DNA of 42,283 bases from Hyphomicrobiales bacterium (GTDB lineage Bacteria; Pseudomonadota; Alphaproteobacteria; Rhizobiales; Rhizobiaceae). This document shows positions 16,400 through 24,669 of the stretch, one piece after another. The notes beneath the pieces were generated by a model. The model saw nothing but the letters and a program-made list of their open reading frames with translations. It was not told where the DNA came from and did no database searches. The stretch is from positions 1 to 42,283 of the forward strand of contig UCKS01000030.1 of the NCBI GenBank assembly GCA_900473045.1. Direction: 5' to 3'. Within the stretch, counting starts at the first letter, position 1. Each line of letters opens with the position of its first letter. Position numbers and translations under genes: made by a program.

Positions 16400-18361
16400 A
16401 TGGCTGCGTCTAGCTCATCAACGTCAATCCAAAATCCTAATCTGCTGGATCTCTTGGCAGAAGCTGACATCAAAACCTTGCTGATGGTTCTCGTGACATT
16501 TGAGCACGACGAGAACCTCCTCGAGGAATGCCAACCTTATATAACGGGTGCCTGGGACTACATGCAAAACATCCCGAGCGATCTGCGAGAAAGGATTATC
16601 GCGAGGGTTGCGTATCTTTTGGCAGACATCAATGCGGGCACGAGGACAAGGACTGCCAGCCCTAGTAGCGGCCTACTTATGAAGATGATGTCGACGTTCG
16701 TCGGGCAACCTATTCCACCAGAATACATTCCACTGACAACCCAACAGTTTTCCTTCCCTTCAGTTAGAGATATGCAAGGTAATGTAGACGGGAATAGCTC
16801 GGGCGCATCTAAATCAGACTTTAAAGTTGCTATCATTGGTGCTGGCATGTCGGGGATATGCGCAGCGATCAAGCTACAAGAAGCCGGAATTCCCTTCGTC
16901 ATTTTTGAGAAGAATGATGCTGTCGGCGGAACGTGGTACGAAAATATCTATCCCGGCGCCGGCGTAGATACTCCCAACCATATTTATTCATTTAGTTTTG
17001 AACCCAACCACGACTGGTCCGAATATTTCGCCAAACGTGATGAAATCTTCAAATATTTCGACGCTGTCTCAGAAAAGTACGGCCTGTATCAATCGATACG
17101 CTTTGGCGCGAACGTAAAAGAAGCAGTTTACAATGACGCCCTTGCCACTTGGAAAGTCACTGCAGAACGGCCTGACGGAACGCGCGAGGTCGTTGAAGCA
17201 AATGCTGTGCTATTCGGAGTCGGACTTTTGAACCGGCCGTCAGTACCAAACGTGCCAGGGCTGGACAAATTTTTAGGTCCTGTGCTTCACACCGCGCAGT
17301 GGGACAACAGCGTCAAGTGGCAGGGCAAGCGCGTTGGTATGATTGGAACTGGTGCCAGCGGTATGCAAGTAGGCCCAACGATGGCCCCTGAAGTTGAACA
17401 TCTTACGATTTTTCAACGTTCGCCTCATTGGGTAACATCCAATCCTAATTACCATCGAAAGGTTACAGCAGGGAAAAAGTGGGCCTTAAAGAACATTCCT
17501 TATTACGCGGATTGGTACCGTTTTCAGCTGTTTTGGGCCACTGCTGACAGCCTCCATGCATCATTACACGTCGATCCCACTTGGCCTCATCTGGATCGGT
17601 CACTGAACGAATCAAACGAGAAGATGCGTCAGGCTCTCATCGCCTCTGTAGAGAGCCAGATCGGCGACGATCCCGAATTGCTAGCCAAAGTAATCCCGAC
17701 TTACCCCCCATATGGTAAGCGCATGTTGCGTGACAATCACTGGTATCACACGCTAAAGCGAGAAAACGTCTCCCTTGTCACAGAGCGAATTTCTGAAATC
17801 AAAGCCGACGCCGTGATCACTTCTGATGGGCAAAGACATGAGATTGATGTTCTGGTGCTTGCGACAGGCTTTAGTGTCGGCCAGGTGCTCGGGCCTATCG
17901 ACGTTCACGGCACTCAAGGGATTCACCTCAGATCAATCTGGGGTGAGGACGATCCAAGGGCCTATCTTGGAATTACTGTTCCAAACTTCCCTAACCTTTT
18001 TATAATGGCGGGGCCAAACACAAGCCCAGCGCATGGTGGGAGCGCGATCTTCAACGCCGAATGCCAAGTCAACTATATCGTTCAGGCCTTACAAATCTTG
18101 GCCAAAGGAAAATACAGTGCGATCGATGTCCGACAAGAAGTTCACGACGGGTATAACGATCGCGTAGACGCGCAAAACGCAAAGATGGTGTGGGCGCATC
18201 AGGGCGTCAACAGTTGGTATAAAAACAAGTCTGGCCGGGTGTTTGCATCCATACCGTGGCGAATGGTGGACTATTGGAGCTGGACGAAGAAATTCGAACC
18301 CGAAGATTACAACTGGCGACCAGCGACGATCGCTCTGTCGGACGTGACAATGAAAAGCTAG
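16400..18361 (+). CDS. type I Baeyer-Villiger monooxygenase, 4-hydroxyacetophenone monooxygenase-like
   Basis: FAD- and NADPH-dependent insertion of oxygen next to a ketone, giving an ester or lactone. The 653-residue product has the first Rossmann motif GAGMSG at 147-152, GGTWYENIYPGAGVD, the diagnostic Baeyer-Villiger fingerprint at 291-301 (F-x-G-x-x-x-H-x-x-x-W: FLGPVLHTAQW), and a second motif GTGASG at 316-321. About 135 residues precede the catalytic part; such an N-terminal helical extension is known from 4-hydroxyacetophenone monooxygenase and its relatives. GGAG lies 7 nt before ATG 16400. It follows the LLM gene by 131 bp and precedes a serine hydrolase that could cleave an ester product. 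Class is certain; the ketone is not known. Confidence 0.9.
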   Translation: MAASSSSTSIQNPNLLDLLAEADIKTLLMVLVTFEHDENLLEECQPYITGAWDYMQNIPSDLRERIIARVAYLLADINAGTRTRTASPSSGLLMKMMSTFVGQPIPPEYIPLTTQQFSFPSVRDMQGNVDGNSSGASKSDFKVAIIGAGMSGICAAIKLQEAGIPFVIFEKNDAVGGTWYENIYPGAGVDTPNHIYSFSFEPNHDWSEYFAKRDEIFKYFDAVSEKYGLYQSIRFGANVKEAVYNDALATWKVTAERPDGTREVVEANAVLFGVGLLNRPSVPNVPGLDKFLGPVLHTAQWDNSVKWQGKRVGMIGTGASGMQVGPTMAPEVEHLTIFQRSPHWVTSNPNYHRKVTAGKKWALKNIPYYADWYRFQLFWATADSLHASLHVDPTWPHLDRSLNESNEKMRQALIASVESQIGDDPELLAKVIPTYPPYGKRMLRDNHWYHTLKRENVSLVTERISEIKADAVITSDGQRHEIDVLVLATGFSVGQVLGPIDVHGTQGIHLRSIWGEDDPRAYLGITVPNFPNLFIMAGPNTSPAHGGSAIFNAECQVNYIVQALQILAKGKYSAIDVRQEVHDGYNDRVDAQNAKMVWAHQGVNSWYKNKSGRVFASIPWRMVDYWSWTKKFEPEDYNWRPATIALSDVTMKS

Positions 18362-18553
18362 TTAAATTCGGGACTATCTACCCAATGTAAGAATCCAGAG
18401 TATGTGTATGCCGCCGCACACAACGCCGTCATTCGTCGGCTGCCGCGTGCCCGTCCGCATCAACCAGGCGACAACGGACCGCGCAGCCAGCCGAGCAAAA
18501 CCATAAGCGGTTTGCCAGACCCGCTAATATCGTCTGGACTGATGGGGGAAGTC

Positions 18554-19849
18554 ATGAATGGAATGACGAGAAGAGCCATGCTGACGCGCGGCGGCACTGC
18601 GGCCGCTGTTGCATATCTCGGAGCGGCCGCTGTCAGGGCAAGCGACGAAATTCCACCCCGTATTGGTCGGAAGTTCGAGTCTATTGATGGGGCGTTTTCG
18701 AAAGCCGTTGACGATCGTACGATCGCTGGTGCAGTTGCCCTGGCGGCGACTCAAAAAGGCGTTGTATACGAAGGATTGTTCGGTAAGGCCAATGTAGAGA
18801 CAGGTGCGCCGATGCGGTCCGACACAGTCTTCTGGCTGCTTTCGATGACTAAGGCGATTACTGCGACAGCGTGCATGCAGTTAATTGAGCAAGGCCGCCT
18901 CAAGCTTGATGATGATGCATCAAAATACCTGCCACAGCTTGCTGAACCAAAAGTGCTTATCGGCTTCGACGCGAATGGCCAGCCGCAGCTGCGTCCCGCC
19001 AGGAATTCGATTAAGGTCCATCACCTTTTAACCCATACCTCTGGTTACACTTATTCGATCTGGAGTGATGTGCTGTCGCGCTATCAAAGCGCAACGGGTA
19101 CGCCTGACATCTCGACCGGCAAAAATGGTGCTTTCGACGCACCGCTAGAGTTTGAGCCGGGCGAACGCTGGCAATACGGTATCGGCATGGACTGGATAGG
19201 CAAGCTTGTTGAGGCCGTTAGCAATCAGTCTTTGGAAGTCTATTTCCGCGAAAACCTCTTTGCGCCACTTGGAATGGAGGATTCAGGGTTTCTAATAGGC
19301 AGCCAACAGAAGAGCCGTGTTGCAACATGCTTTACCAGAGAGGCCAACGGAGGCTTAAAACCCACGCCATTCGAGATGCCACAGAGGCCAGAATTCTTTA
19401 TGGGCGGCGCAGGCGCATACAGTACCCCGCGAGACTACATGATGTTTCTTCAAGCATTGTTAAATGGAGGGAATTTCAATGGCTCCCAGATCCTCAAACC
19501 CGAGACCGTTGGGATGATGGTGCAAAATCAGATTGGCAATCTGAATGTCCGCAAGATGAACTCGACCGCCCCAGCTGCTTCAAACAGCTTTGATCAGTTC
19601 CCAGATCAGAAGCACAAATGGGGATACTCATTCGACATCAACACCGAGGAAGGCCCACATGGTCGCTCTGCGGGAAGCGCCTCGTGGGCCGGCCTACTCA
19701 ACTGCTACTTCTGGATTGATCCGATTCGTAAGGTAACAGGATCCCTCTTCACCCAAATTCTTCCTTTCTATGACGAACACGTGGTCACGCTCTACGGTGA
19801 CTTCGAACGCAAACTCTATGACGGGCTAGAGCATTTTCCGATCAAGTAG
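18554..19849 (+). CDS. exported serine hydrolase, beta-lactamase/class VIII esterase family
   Basis: SxxK-type serine hydrolase of the beta-lactamase fold; family VIII esterases of this fold cleave short esters and lactones. With the chosen start the product is 431 residues: a twin-arginine signal MTRRAMLTRGG followed by a hydrophobic Ala-rich stretch ending near residue 30, then the nucleophile motif Ser97-Met-Thr-Lys100. A WQYG segment is where the catalytic Tyr is expected, followed by a C-terminal HGRSAGSASWAG block in the usual third-motif region. ATG 18554 has GGGGGAAG 2-8 nt upstream; a frame reaching back to 18404 would add 50 residues with no family support and hide the signal. The 190 bp gap after the Baeyer-Villiger gene leaves co-transcription open. 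The signal predicts a periplasmic enzyme. Confidence 0.82.
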   Translation: MNGMTRRAMLTRGGTAAAVAYLGAAAVRASDEIPPRIGRKFESIDGAFSKAVDDRTIAGAVALAATQKGVVYEGLFGKANVETGAPMRSDTVFWLLSMTKAITATACMQLIEQGRLKLDDDASKYLPQLAEPKVLIGFDANGQPQLRPARNSIKVHHLLTHTSGYTYSIWSDVLSRYQSATGTPDISTGKNGAFDAPLEFEPGERWQYGIGMDWIGKLVEAVSNQSLEVYFRENLFAPLGMEDSGFLIGSQQKSRVATCFTREANGGLKPTPFEMPQRPEFFMGGAGAYSTPRDYMMFLQALLNGGNFNGSQILKPETVGMMVQNQIGNLNVRKMNSTAPAASNSFDQFPDQKHKWGYSFDINTEEGPHGRSAGSASWAGLLNCYFWIDPIRKVTGSLFTQILPFYDEHVVTLYGDFERKLYDGLEHFPIK

Positions 19850-19869
19850 CATTGAGATGCCGCTGATCT

Positions 19870-19914
19870 CGAAGGTCTTATCCTTCGGCGCGATGCCTTG
19901 CTCTTGGCATCGCG
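19870..19914 (+). terminator. tandem hairpins after the serine hydrolase, possible terminator
   Basis: CGAAGG/CCTTCG (19870-19887) is followed by a perfect 9-bp inverted repeat CGCGATGCC/GGCATCGCG (19889-19897 and 19906-19914) with an 8-nt loop. No T run follows, so Rho-independent termination is uncertain; it may instead protect the 3' end. Confidence 0.4.
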
Positions 19915-20029
19915 ACTGAGGTGATATCGAGCGAGAACATCCCGCTAGATATCACAAAACCATGGAATGAGTGTTTATTCCGCCCTTTACATGCCTCGAG
20001 CCATTCCTCACGGGTAGGTCAAGGGGGAC

Positions 20030-20590
20030 ATGGACCGAGCCGTTAGTCGGAACGGCAATCGGTCCAGCCTCCGTGGCATTCGGCAGTCCCTCGGAATAAC
20101 GCCTACCGTCGGTCAAAGCATCGACGCCCATGCCGCCGCGATCCTTGAGCTTTACGAGACAACGCCGAAATCACACTTGCCGAAATCAAGGGCCGCGGTT
20201 GGCCGTGATCGACATCAGGCCGGCATCAGCACACACTGACGCTTCATCGACAGGCACGGGATCCTGCGCAGAGAAACACCGCTCACGGCCGAGCAGCATC
20301 GCCCAGCCTTGATGAGCAAAAGTGGGAGTAGTTTGAGACTAACTCGAACTTGGCTCGTAGCCCCTGCGGTTAATCCATGAAATCTCGGCCTCGAGAAAGA
20401 TGGCGTAGTTCTGCGGCCGAGCACCGGAGGGACAGCGATGTCGCACGGCCATTGGAAAACAACCATATTCACGGCAGGTTCGCGCATCAACGATGGTGTA
20501 CCAATGCTGCTAGTCGGACGATGGACGGGGACTCCTTCGGAATACTCAAGTTTGAATCTGTCGGAAAAGGGTTGATACAGGTCCATTGTG
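20030..20590 (+). pseudogene. decayed IS630-family transposase, N-terminal and central part
   Basis: Broken frames spell a second IS630-type transposase. In order they give DAHAAAILELYETTP (about 20126-20170), after a frameshift EITLAEIKGRGW (about 20166-20202), then GIST-H followed by TGA where a Trp is expected and RFIDRHGILRRETPLTAEQH (about 20222-20296). TNSNLARSPCG is next, then in another frame SHGHWKTTIFTAG (about 20432-20475). At least two frameshifts and one internal stop are visible. It lies between the exported hydrolase and the aldolase gene, which read towards it. The blocks differ in type from the remnant at 3690, so they are probably two different elements. No terminal repeats were recognised. 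Confidence 0.72.
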
Positions 20591-20612
20591 ACCCGCCGGT
20601 CGCGAAGATCTC

Positions 20613-21317
20613 TTATTCCAACGACCAATCCTTCTCACCATTGTAATCACGATAGATCAGCCCCTTGTCGGCAAGTTTCTGCCGCATAGAATACATATCC
20701 AAGCCAAGTTCTCCTGCTTGAAGTCGGACCCGCGACTTTGCTTCTTTTTCAAGCCGGATCCTTGAGCTTTCAACAACAGTTGCAATTCGGGCCTGTTCGA
20801 CGACGACAACGCCATCGTCATCCGCCACAATAATGTCGCTCGGCCGCACATATGCACCCGCGCATACAATAGGCACGTTAACCGACCCCAACGTCTCCTT
20901 AACCGTGCCTTGAGCTGATATCGCCTTTGACCAGACTGGAAAGCCAATCTCACTTATTTCAGCAACGTCACGGCAACCAGCGTCGATAATCAGGCCGATT
21001 ACACCTCTTGCAGCTAACGAAGTTACCAAAAGATCGCCGACATAGCCGTCGTTGCACGGTGACGATGGTCTTACGACAAGAATATCTCCGGGTTTGCATT
21101 GTTCCACCGCAACGTGGATCATCCAATTGTCACCAGGGGGCACATCAACTGTTACTGCGGGACCGGCAATACGCTTCCCGCGGAAGATCGGCCGCAGATA
21201 AGGAAGCAACATGCCTGTTCGGCCTTGCGCTTCGTGCACCGTGGCCGTTCCAAAACTTGCTAGCTCGTGAACCAAGTCGGCATTGGGCCGCGGCACATTT
21301 TGAATGACAATCCCCAT
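20613..21317 (-). CDS. ligK: 4-carboxy-4-hydroxy-2-oxoadipate aldolase/oxaloacetate decarboxylase, RraA-like family
   Basis: The 234-residue product belongs to the HMG/CHA aldolase group of the RraA-like fold. Known members split 4-carboxy-4-hydroxy-2-oxoadipate into pyruvate and oxaloacetate and also decarboxylate oxaloacetate. Motifs are GTATVHEAQGRTGM near residue 23, VAVEQCKPGDILVV, and the metal/substrate block DAGCRDVAEI, followed by GFPVWSKAISAQGTVKETLG and DDDGVVVV. AAGGA is 7 nt upstream of ATG 21317. Candidate operator site D is 28 bp upstream. It is the only minus-strand enzyme gene inside the plus-strand catabolic block and diverges from the flavin reductase unit. No ring-cleaving dioxygenase is present in the window, so the true substrate may be another 4-hydroxy-2-oxo acid. 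Confidence 0.78.
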   Translation of the reverse strand: MGIVIQNVPRPNADLVHELASFGTATVHEAQGRTGMLLPYLRPIFRGKRIAGPAVTVDVPPGDNWMIHVAVEQCKPGDILVVRPSSPCNDGYVGDLLVTSLAARGVIGLIIDAGCRDVAEISEIGFPVWSKAISAQGTVKETLGSVNVPIVCAGAYVRPSDIIVADDDGVVVVEQARIATVVESSRIRLEKEAKSRVRLQAGELGLDMYSMRQKLADKGLIYRDYNGEKDWSLE

Positions 21318-21344
21318 AGTCTAGTCCTTTATCGATCTATACAG

Positions 21345-21356
21345 TCCTCTATAGGA
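21345..21356. promoter_or_regulatory. candidate GntR operator, site D (aldolase gene)
   Basis: TCCTCTATAGGA matches the palindrome TCCTATATAGGA at 11 of 12 positions and is itself nearly symmetrical. It lies 28 bp upstream of the aldolase start codon, where a bound repressor could block a promoter on the minus strand. Confidence 0.6.
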
Positions 21357-21529
21357 GAGATAAATCATATATCATTTTAATTCAAGCGCGATCTCCTGAA
21401 AATAACACTGGAGTCGTCAAGGGCTGCCAGGAAACATGCGGATTCGCAAGGAATATTGCCCCTCTCGCCCAACGGACTCCCCATTTCCGCACGTTTCAGT
21501 CAAAAAACCGCTTGATGACTACCTATAAC

Positions 21530-21541
21530 TCCTGTACATGA
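21530..21541. promoter_or_regulatory. candidate GntR operator, site E (flavin reductase unit)
   Basis: TCCTGTACATGA matches the palindrome TCCTATATAGGA at 9 of 12 positions and resembles site A at 8454. It is about 130 bp upstream of the flavin reductase start and shares the divergent region 21318-21671 with site D. Confidence 0.45.
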
Positions 21542-21671
21542 CTTATGCATGAATTGTAGCGGACGTCCGGAGCACTAGTACGAGAACGCCGCGGCTTAAC
21601 CAACGTAGCACCTCGGGACGGAGATCATGTCTCACCCGAATTAAGCTAATTTGTCTCAAGAGGAGGGTGTG

Positions 21672-22613
21672 ATGAGTGCAGTTGATGAGGCGCTTCTCGA
21701 GAAGGGGTCTCCCCATGAGGACCCTAAAGCGTTTAGACGCGGATTGGGCCACTTTTCCACGGGTGTAACCATTATTACAGCGGAGGCCGACGGCGTAAAA
21801 GCGGGGTTGACGGTCAATTCGTTCAGCTCGGTTTCGCTTGACCCGCCCCTCATCCTTTGGTCGGTGAACAAGTCTTCCACAAGTTGGCCGATTTTTGCGG
21901 CATCACGTGCTTTTGCAGTCAATGTTCTTGCTGCAGATCAGAGTTTCCTGGCTTCCCAATTCGCGCGCTCTGGAGGAGACAAGTTCGAAAACGTCGAATG
22001 GCATTCCGGCGCTACAGGCGCCCCGTTGTTGTCAAACGTTGCAGCTCAGTTTGAATGCCTTCGACACGTTGAATATGACGGCGGTGATCACTTGATCGTA
22101 ATCGGCGAAGTGGCGCACTTTTCCCGGTTCGCACGTCGACCACTTGTTTTTTCGCAAGGTCGCTTCAGTCTTGCAATAGACCATCCGGAAGTCACGCGCC
22201 TGGCAGGCCCAGGACAATTAGGTAGCAAGCCCACATTTCTGGCTCTTCTTCGCCGTGCCTTTCTTCAAAGGGGGCATGAGGTACGCGAAGAAGCTCAGAG
22301 TGTCGGTTTCACCGAGAACGAGAGCCGGCTCGTCTACTATCTCGAACTAAATTCCAATCTTGATATTGAGACGGCGGCACGTGTTTCGTTGCTGGATACC
22401 ATTTCGACGGCCGAGGCAGTCGAAGCTTTAAAGCAACGAGACTGGGTGTCGCAATCGAGCGAAGGGCTACTCGCTCTGACCGACATTGGACGTGAAAGAT
22501 TTAAGCAACTGCAAGAGATGACAATGCACGCTGAGACGGTCAAGCTGGGTCGCTATTCCGCCGGGGAAATAGAGAAGGCTCGACAGATCATTGCGAGCCT
22601 AGCGACCGCTTAA
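21672..22613 (+). CDS. flavin reductase fused to a MarR-like winged-helix domain (two-component monooxygenase reductase)
   Basis: NAD(P)H:flavin oxidoreductase that would feed reduced FMN to an oxygenase partner. The 313-residue product has a flavin-reductase domain at about residues 20-165, with FSTGVTIIT, the SFSSVSLDPPLILW motif and FAVNVLA. The C-terminal 120 residues read as a winged-helix of MarR type (GFTENESRLVYYLELN to LTDIGRERFKQL). This fused layout is that of the C1 reductase of p-hydroxyphenylacetate hydroxylase of Acinetobacter, where the C-terminal domain is an effector-controlled autoinhibitor. ATG 21672 has AGGAGG 5 nt upstream. The natural partner in this block is the LLM monooxygenase at 15117. 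Site E lies upstream, and RidA and FAH genes follow. Confidence 0.85.
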   Translation: MSAVDEALLEKGSPHEDPKAFRRGLGHFSTGVTIITAEADGVKAGLTVNSFSSVSLDPPLILWSVNKSSTSWPIFAASRAFAVNVLAADQSFLASQFARSGGDKFENVEWHSGATGAPLLSNVAAQFECLRHVEYDGGDHLIVIGEVAHFSRFARRPLVFSQGRFSLAIDHPEVTRLAGPGQLGSKPTFLALLRRAFLQRGHEVREEAQSVGFTENESRLVYYLELNSNLDIETAARVSLLDTISTAEAVEALKQRDWVSQSSEGLLALTDIGRERFKQLQEMTMHAETVKLGRYSAGEIEKARQIIASLATA

Positions 22614-22672
22614 AATTCGTTTCGATTTCTCTCTTGCGAGCCAACTTAAATAATCGTGTTCCCGTCATACGA

Positions 22673-22689
22673 CACTCCAATTTGGAGTG
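22673..22689. promoter_or_regulatory. 17-bp perfect palindrome before the RidA gene
   Basis: CACTCCAA and TTGGAGTG flank a single T. The site lies in the 183 bp between the flavin reductase stop and the RidA start, about 107 bp before the latter. It differs from the GntR-type sites and could be an operator for another regulator or a small hairpin. No other copy was noticed in the window. Confidence 0.4.
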
Positions 22690-22796
22690 AGCTTTCGTAC
22701 GCCTAGCTGGTCAAGGGTCAACTTCCCTCGCCCCTAGATGGGGCGCGGTACCAACCAAGCAAAAACCCCATCCCTTTGAACCATTGGAGAATGAAT

Positions 22797-23306
22797 ATGA
22801 ATGATCAGTTGAACAATACGAGCAGCACTGCCCCCCTCAGCGCCGGCGATGCAGAAGAACGGATTCAGAAGTTGGGTATCGTTTTGCTGCCGGTACCTGC
22901 CCCCGTATCAAACTATCGCCCCTACATCACGTCGGGAAAGCTAGTGTTTTTGTCGGGCCAGGGGCCGAGGAAACCAGAGGGCGGCCTTTACACCGGGAAA
23001 GTCGGGCAAGATGTGACACCAGAACAGGCCTACGAGCACGCCCGCCTTATCGGGACAGGCCTGCTAGCAGCGGTGCGTCAGGCGGCCGGAGGAAGTCTCA
23101 ACAATGTCAAGCAGGTAGTAAAACTTCTAGGAATGGTCAATGTCGGCCCCGGGTTCTACGACACCGCTCGCGTAATCAATGGATGCTCCGACCTGCTGAT
23201 CGATGTGTTTGGCGAAAACGGCCCGCATGCTCGGTCGGCGATCGGAATGGCAAGTCTCCCACAGAACATGTCCGTAGAGATCGAAGCGATTTTTGAACTT
23301 TACTGA
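22797..23306 (+). CDS. RidA (YjgF/YER057c/UK114) family protein
   Basis: Members hydrolyse reactive enamines or imines, or act in ring-opening pathways such as the Rut pathway. The 169-residue product has a 25-residue N-terminal extension before the family core. The core shows ITSGKLVFLSGQGPR, YEHARLIGTGLLAAVRQAAGG and LGMVNVGPGFYDTARVINGCSDLL. The catalytic Arg region near the end reads GPHARSAIGMASLPQNMSVEIEAI. Of several in-frame starts, ATG 22797 is best spaced (8 nt) from GGAG. It precedes an FAH-family gene by 45 bp. RidA together with a RutA-like oxygenase and a flavin reductase suggests removal of a reactive nitrogen-containing or peroxy intermediate, but this is inference. Confidence 0.85.
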   Translation: MNDQLNNTSSTAPLSAGDAEERIQKLGIVLLPVPAPVSNYRPYITSGKLVFLSGQGPRKPEGGLYTGKVGQDVTPEQAYEHARLIGTGLLAAVRQAAGGSLNNVKQVVKLLGMVNVGPGFYDTARVINGCSDLLIDVFGENGPHARSAIGMASLPQNMSVEIEAIFELY

Positions 23307-23351
23307 GCGTGTGATTGATACGCAACCCAACTTTGGAACAGGACCCCTCTC

Positions 23352-24233
23352 ATGAAATTTCTGACCTATCGCCACAAAGACAAATTCGGTGTTGGAATTT
23401 TACACGGCCCAGAACAATTTATTGATCTTGGCCAGGATCCTTCGCTTCCTACCGACATGACGGCGTTGATTGCCGGCGGCGAGCTTACCTTGAGCAAGGT
23501 GCGTGAGTTGGTCGCTCAATCTGGAACTGATAAGCTGCAAACATTAAGTTCAGTCGAGATCGTGGCGCCAATCCCCAAGCCACGCAAGAATGTGTTTTGC
23601 GTTGGACGCAACTACCGGGGACACATCATTGAAGGTGCGCGCGCACGGGGAATAGAGGTCACATTTCCAAAAGTGCCAGAATTCTTCACCAAGCCCGCGA
23701 CCTCGATTATTGGTCAAGACGCCGGAATACGCCGATATCAAAACTTAACAGACCAATTAGACTATGAAATCGAACTTGCAGTAGTAATAGGCAGAGAGAC
23801 ACGCGATGTGTCAGTTGAGCACGCACTGTGCTCGGTTTGGGGATATACTATCATAAATGACATTTCTGCGCGGGACTTGCAGCGCGCACATGGGCAGTGG
23901 TTCAAAGGTAAAGGCCTGGATACCTTCTGCCCGATGGGCCCATGGATCGTAACCGCTGATGAATTTGGCGATCCTGAAGGGCATCGTTTGGCCTTGAGCG
24001 TAAACGGCGGCGTAAGGCAGGAATCCACAACGACAGATCTACTATTTTCCGTCGCGGAAATCATTTCACATTTGTCGGCGGGTCTCACACTTGAGCCGGG
24101 AGATATCATTGCTACAGGGACACCAGGCGGCGTTGCGCTTGGTATGACGCCTCAGGCATTTCTGGAAGTCGATGACATTGTTGACGCCGAGATTCATGGA
24201 ATCGGGGTGTTGCGCAATCGGGTAATACCTTAA
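23352..24233 (+). CDS. fumarylacetoacetate hydrolase (FAH) family protein
   Basis: The 293-residue product is of the FAH superfamily, metal-dependent enzymes that hydrolyse, decarboxylate or hydrate 2-oxo or 2,4-dioxo acids. The metal ligands are in DYEIELAVVIG (Glu-x-Glu, near residue 139) and the Asp in INDISARDLQ. The region KGLDTFCPMGPWIV and the C-terminal LEPGDIIATGTPGGV are hallmark blocks. About 75 residues precede the catalytic domain, as usual in this group. AGGA lies about 8 nt upstream of ATG 23352. It is the last gene of the flavin reductase-RidA-FAH unit. Together with the aldolase gene it would process a 2-oxo acid released after oxygenation; the precise reaction is open. Confidence 0.88.
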   Translation: MKFLTYRHKDKFGVGILHGPEQFIDLGQDPSLPTDMTALIAGGELTLSKVRELVAQSGTDKLQTLSSVEIVAPIPKPRKNVFCVGRNYRGHIIEGARARGIEVTFPKVPEFFTKPATSIIGQDAGIRRYQNLTDQLDYEIELAVVIGRETRDVSVEHALCSVWGYTIINDISARDLQRAHGQWFKGKGLDTFCPMGPWIVTADEFGDPEGHRLALSVNGGVRQESTTTDLLFSVAEIISHLSAGLTLEPGDIIATGTPGGVALGMTPQAFLEVDDIVDAEIHGIGVLRNRVIP

Positions 24234-24669
24234 CCTCCATCAGCTACCTTCGCGCGGTTGTATGTATTTGGACAAGGCGGACGGATCTTTACAGGTGGAA
24301 CCGTGTGAAATTTCGCTGCCAGCGGTAATTGACTTTGCAGAAAAGTGATAAGCCGTGTGGGATGATTTGTGCCACCTGAGTCCTGCTTAAAGATAGGCGC
24401 CCTCATACCCGGGAAGCGCCTATCGAAGCAGTCGCGGGCCTAGAGCGGGTCAATAGTTTCTTCACTCATTGATGGGCGGAAGAAACTGCGAGCCGTATTT
24501 TGCGCGACCGCTTCAACGAAGTCCTCATCAAGCAATCGATCAGCCTTGCTATTAGCTCTAGCTAGGGATTTAGAGTTGGTGTGCCCTTGGGAAACTTAGA
24601 CATCCCACAATATCGACAACCAGTCCTGATCCAACATGGTAGGGCTCTCAGTCTTAATCCCTCCTAAAA
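24234..24669. other. convergent intergenic stretch with a strong inverted repeat
   Basis: The 436 bp between the FAH gene and the end of the gntR gene hold no recognised gene. A perfect 9-bp inverted repeat GATAGGCGC/GCGCCTATC (24392-24400 and 24416-24424, 15-nt loop) could be a bidirectional terminator for the two converging units, although it has no T run and lies 160 bp from the FAH stop. Confidence 0.45.

Noticed and set aside
18404..18553. N-terminal extension of the serine hydrolase
   Set aside because: It would bury the twin-arginine signal and has no ribosome binding site, whereas ATG 18554 has a good one.
21323..21332. AGTCCTTTAT as a seventh GntR operator
   Set aside because: It is the reverse complement of the AAAGGACT ribosome binding site of the aldolase gene and lacks the second half of the palindrome.
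24379..24393. GAGTCCTGCTTAAAG as another operator
   Set aside because: Only the left half matches and it lies between two converging genes, not at a promoter.
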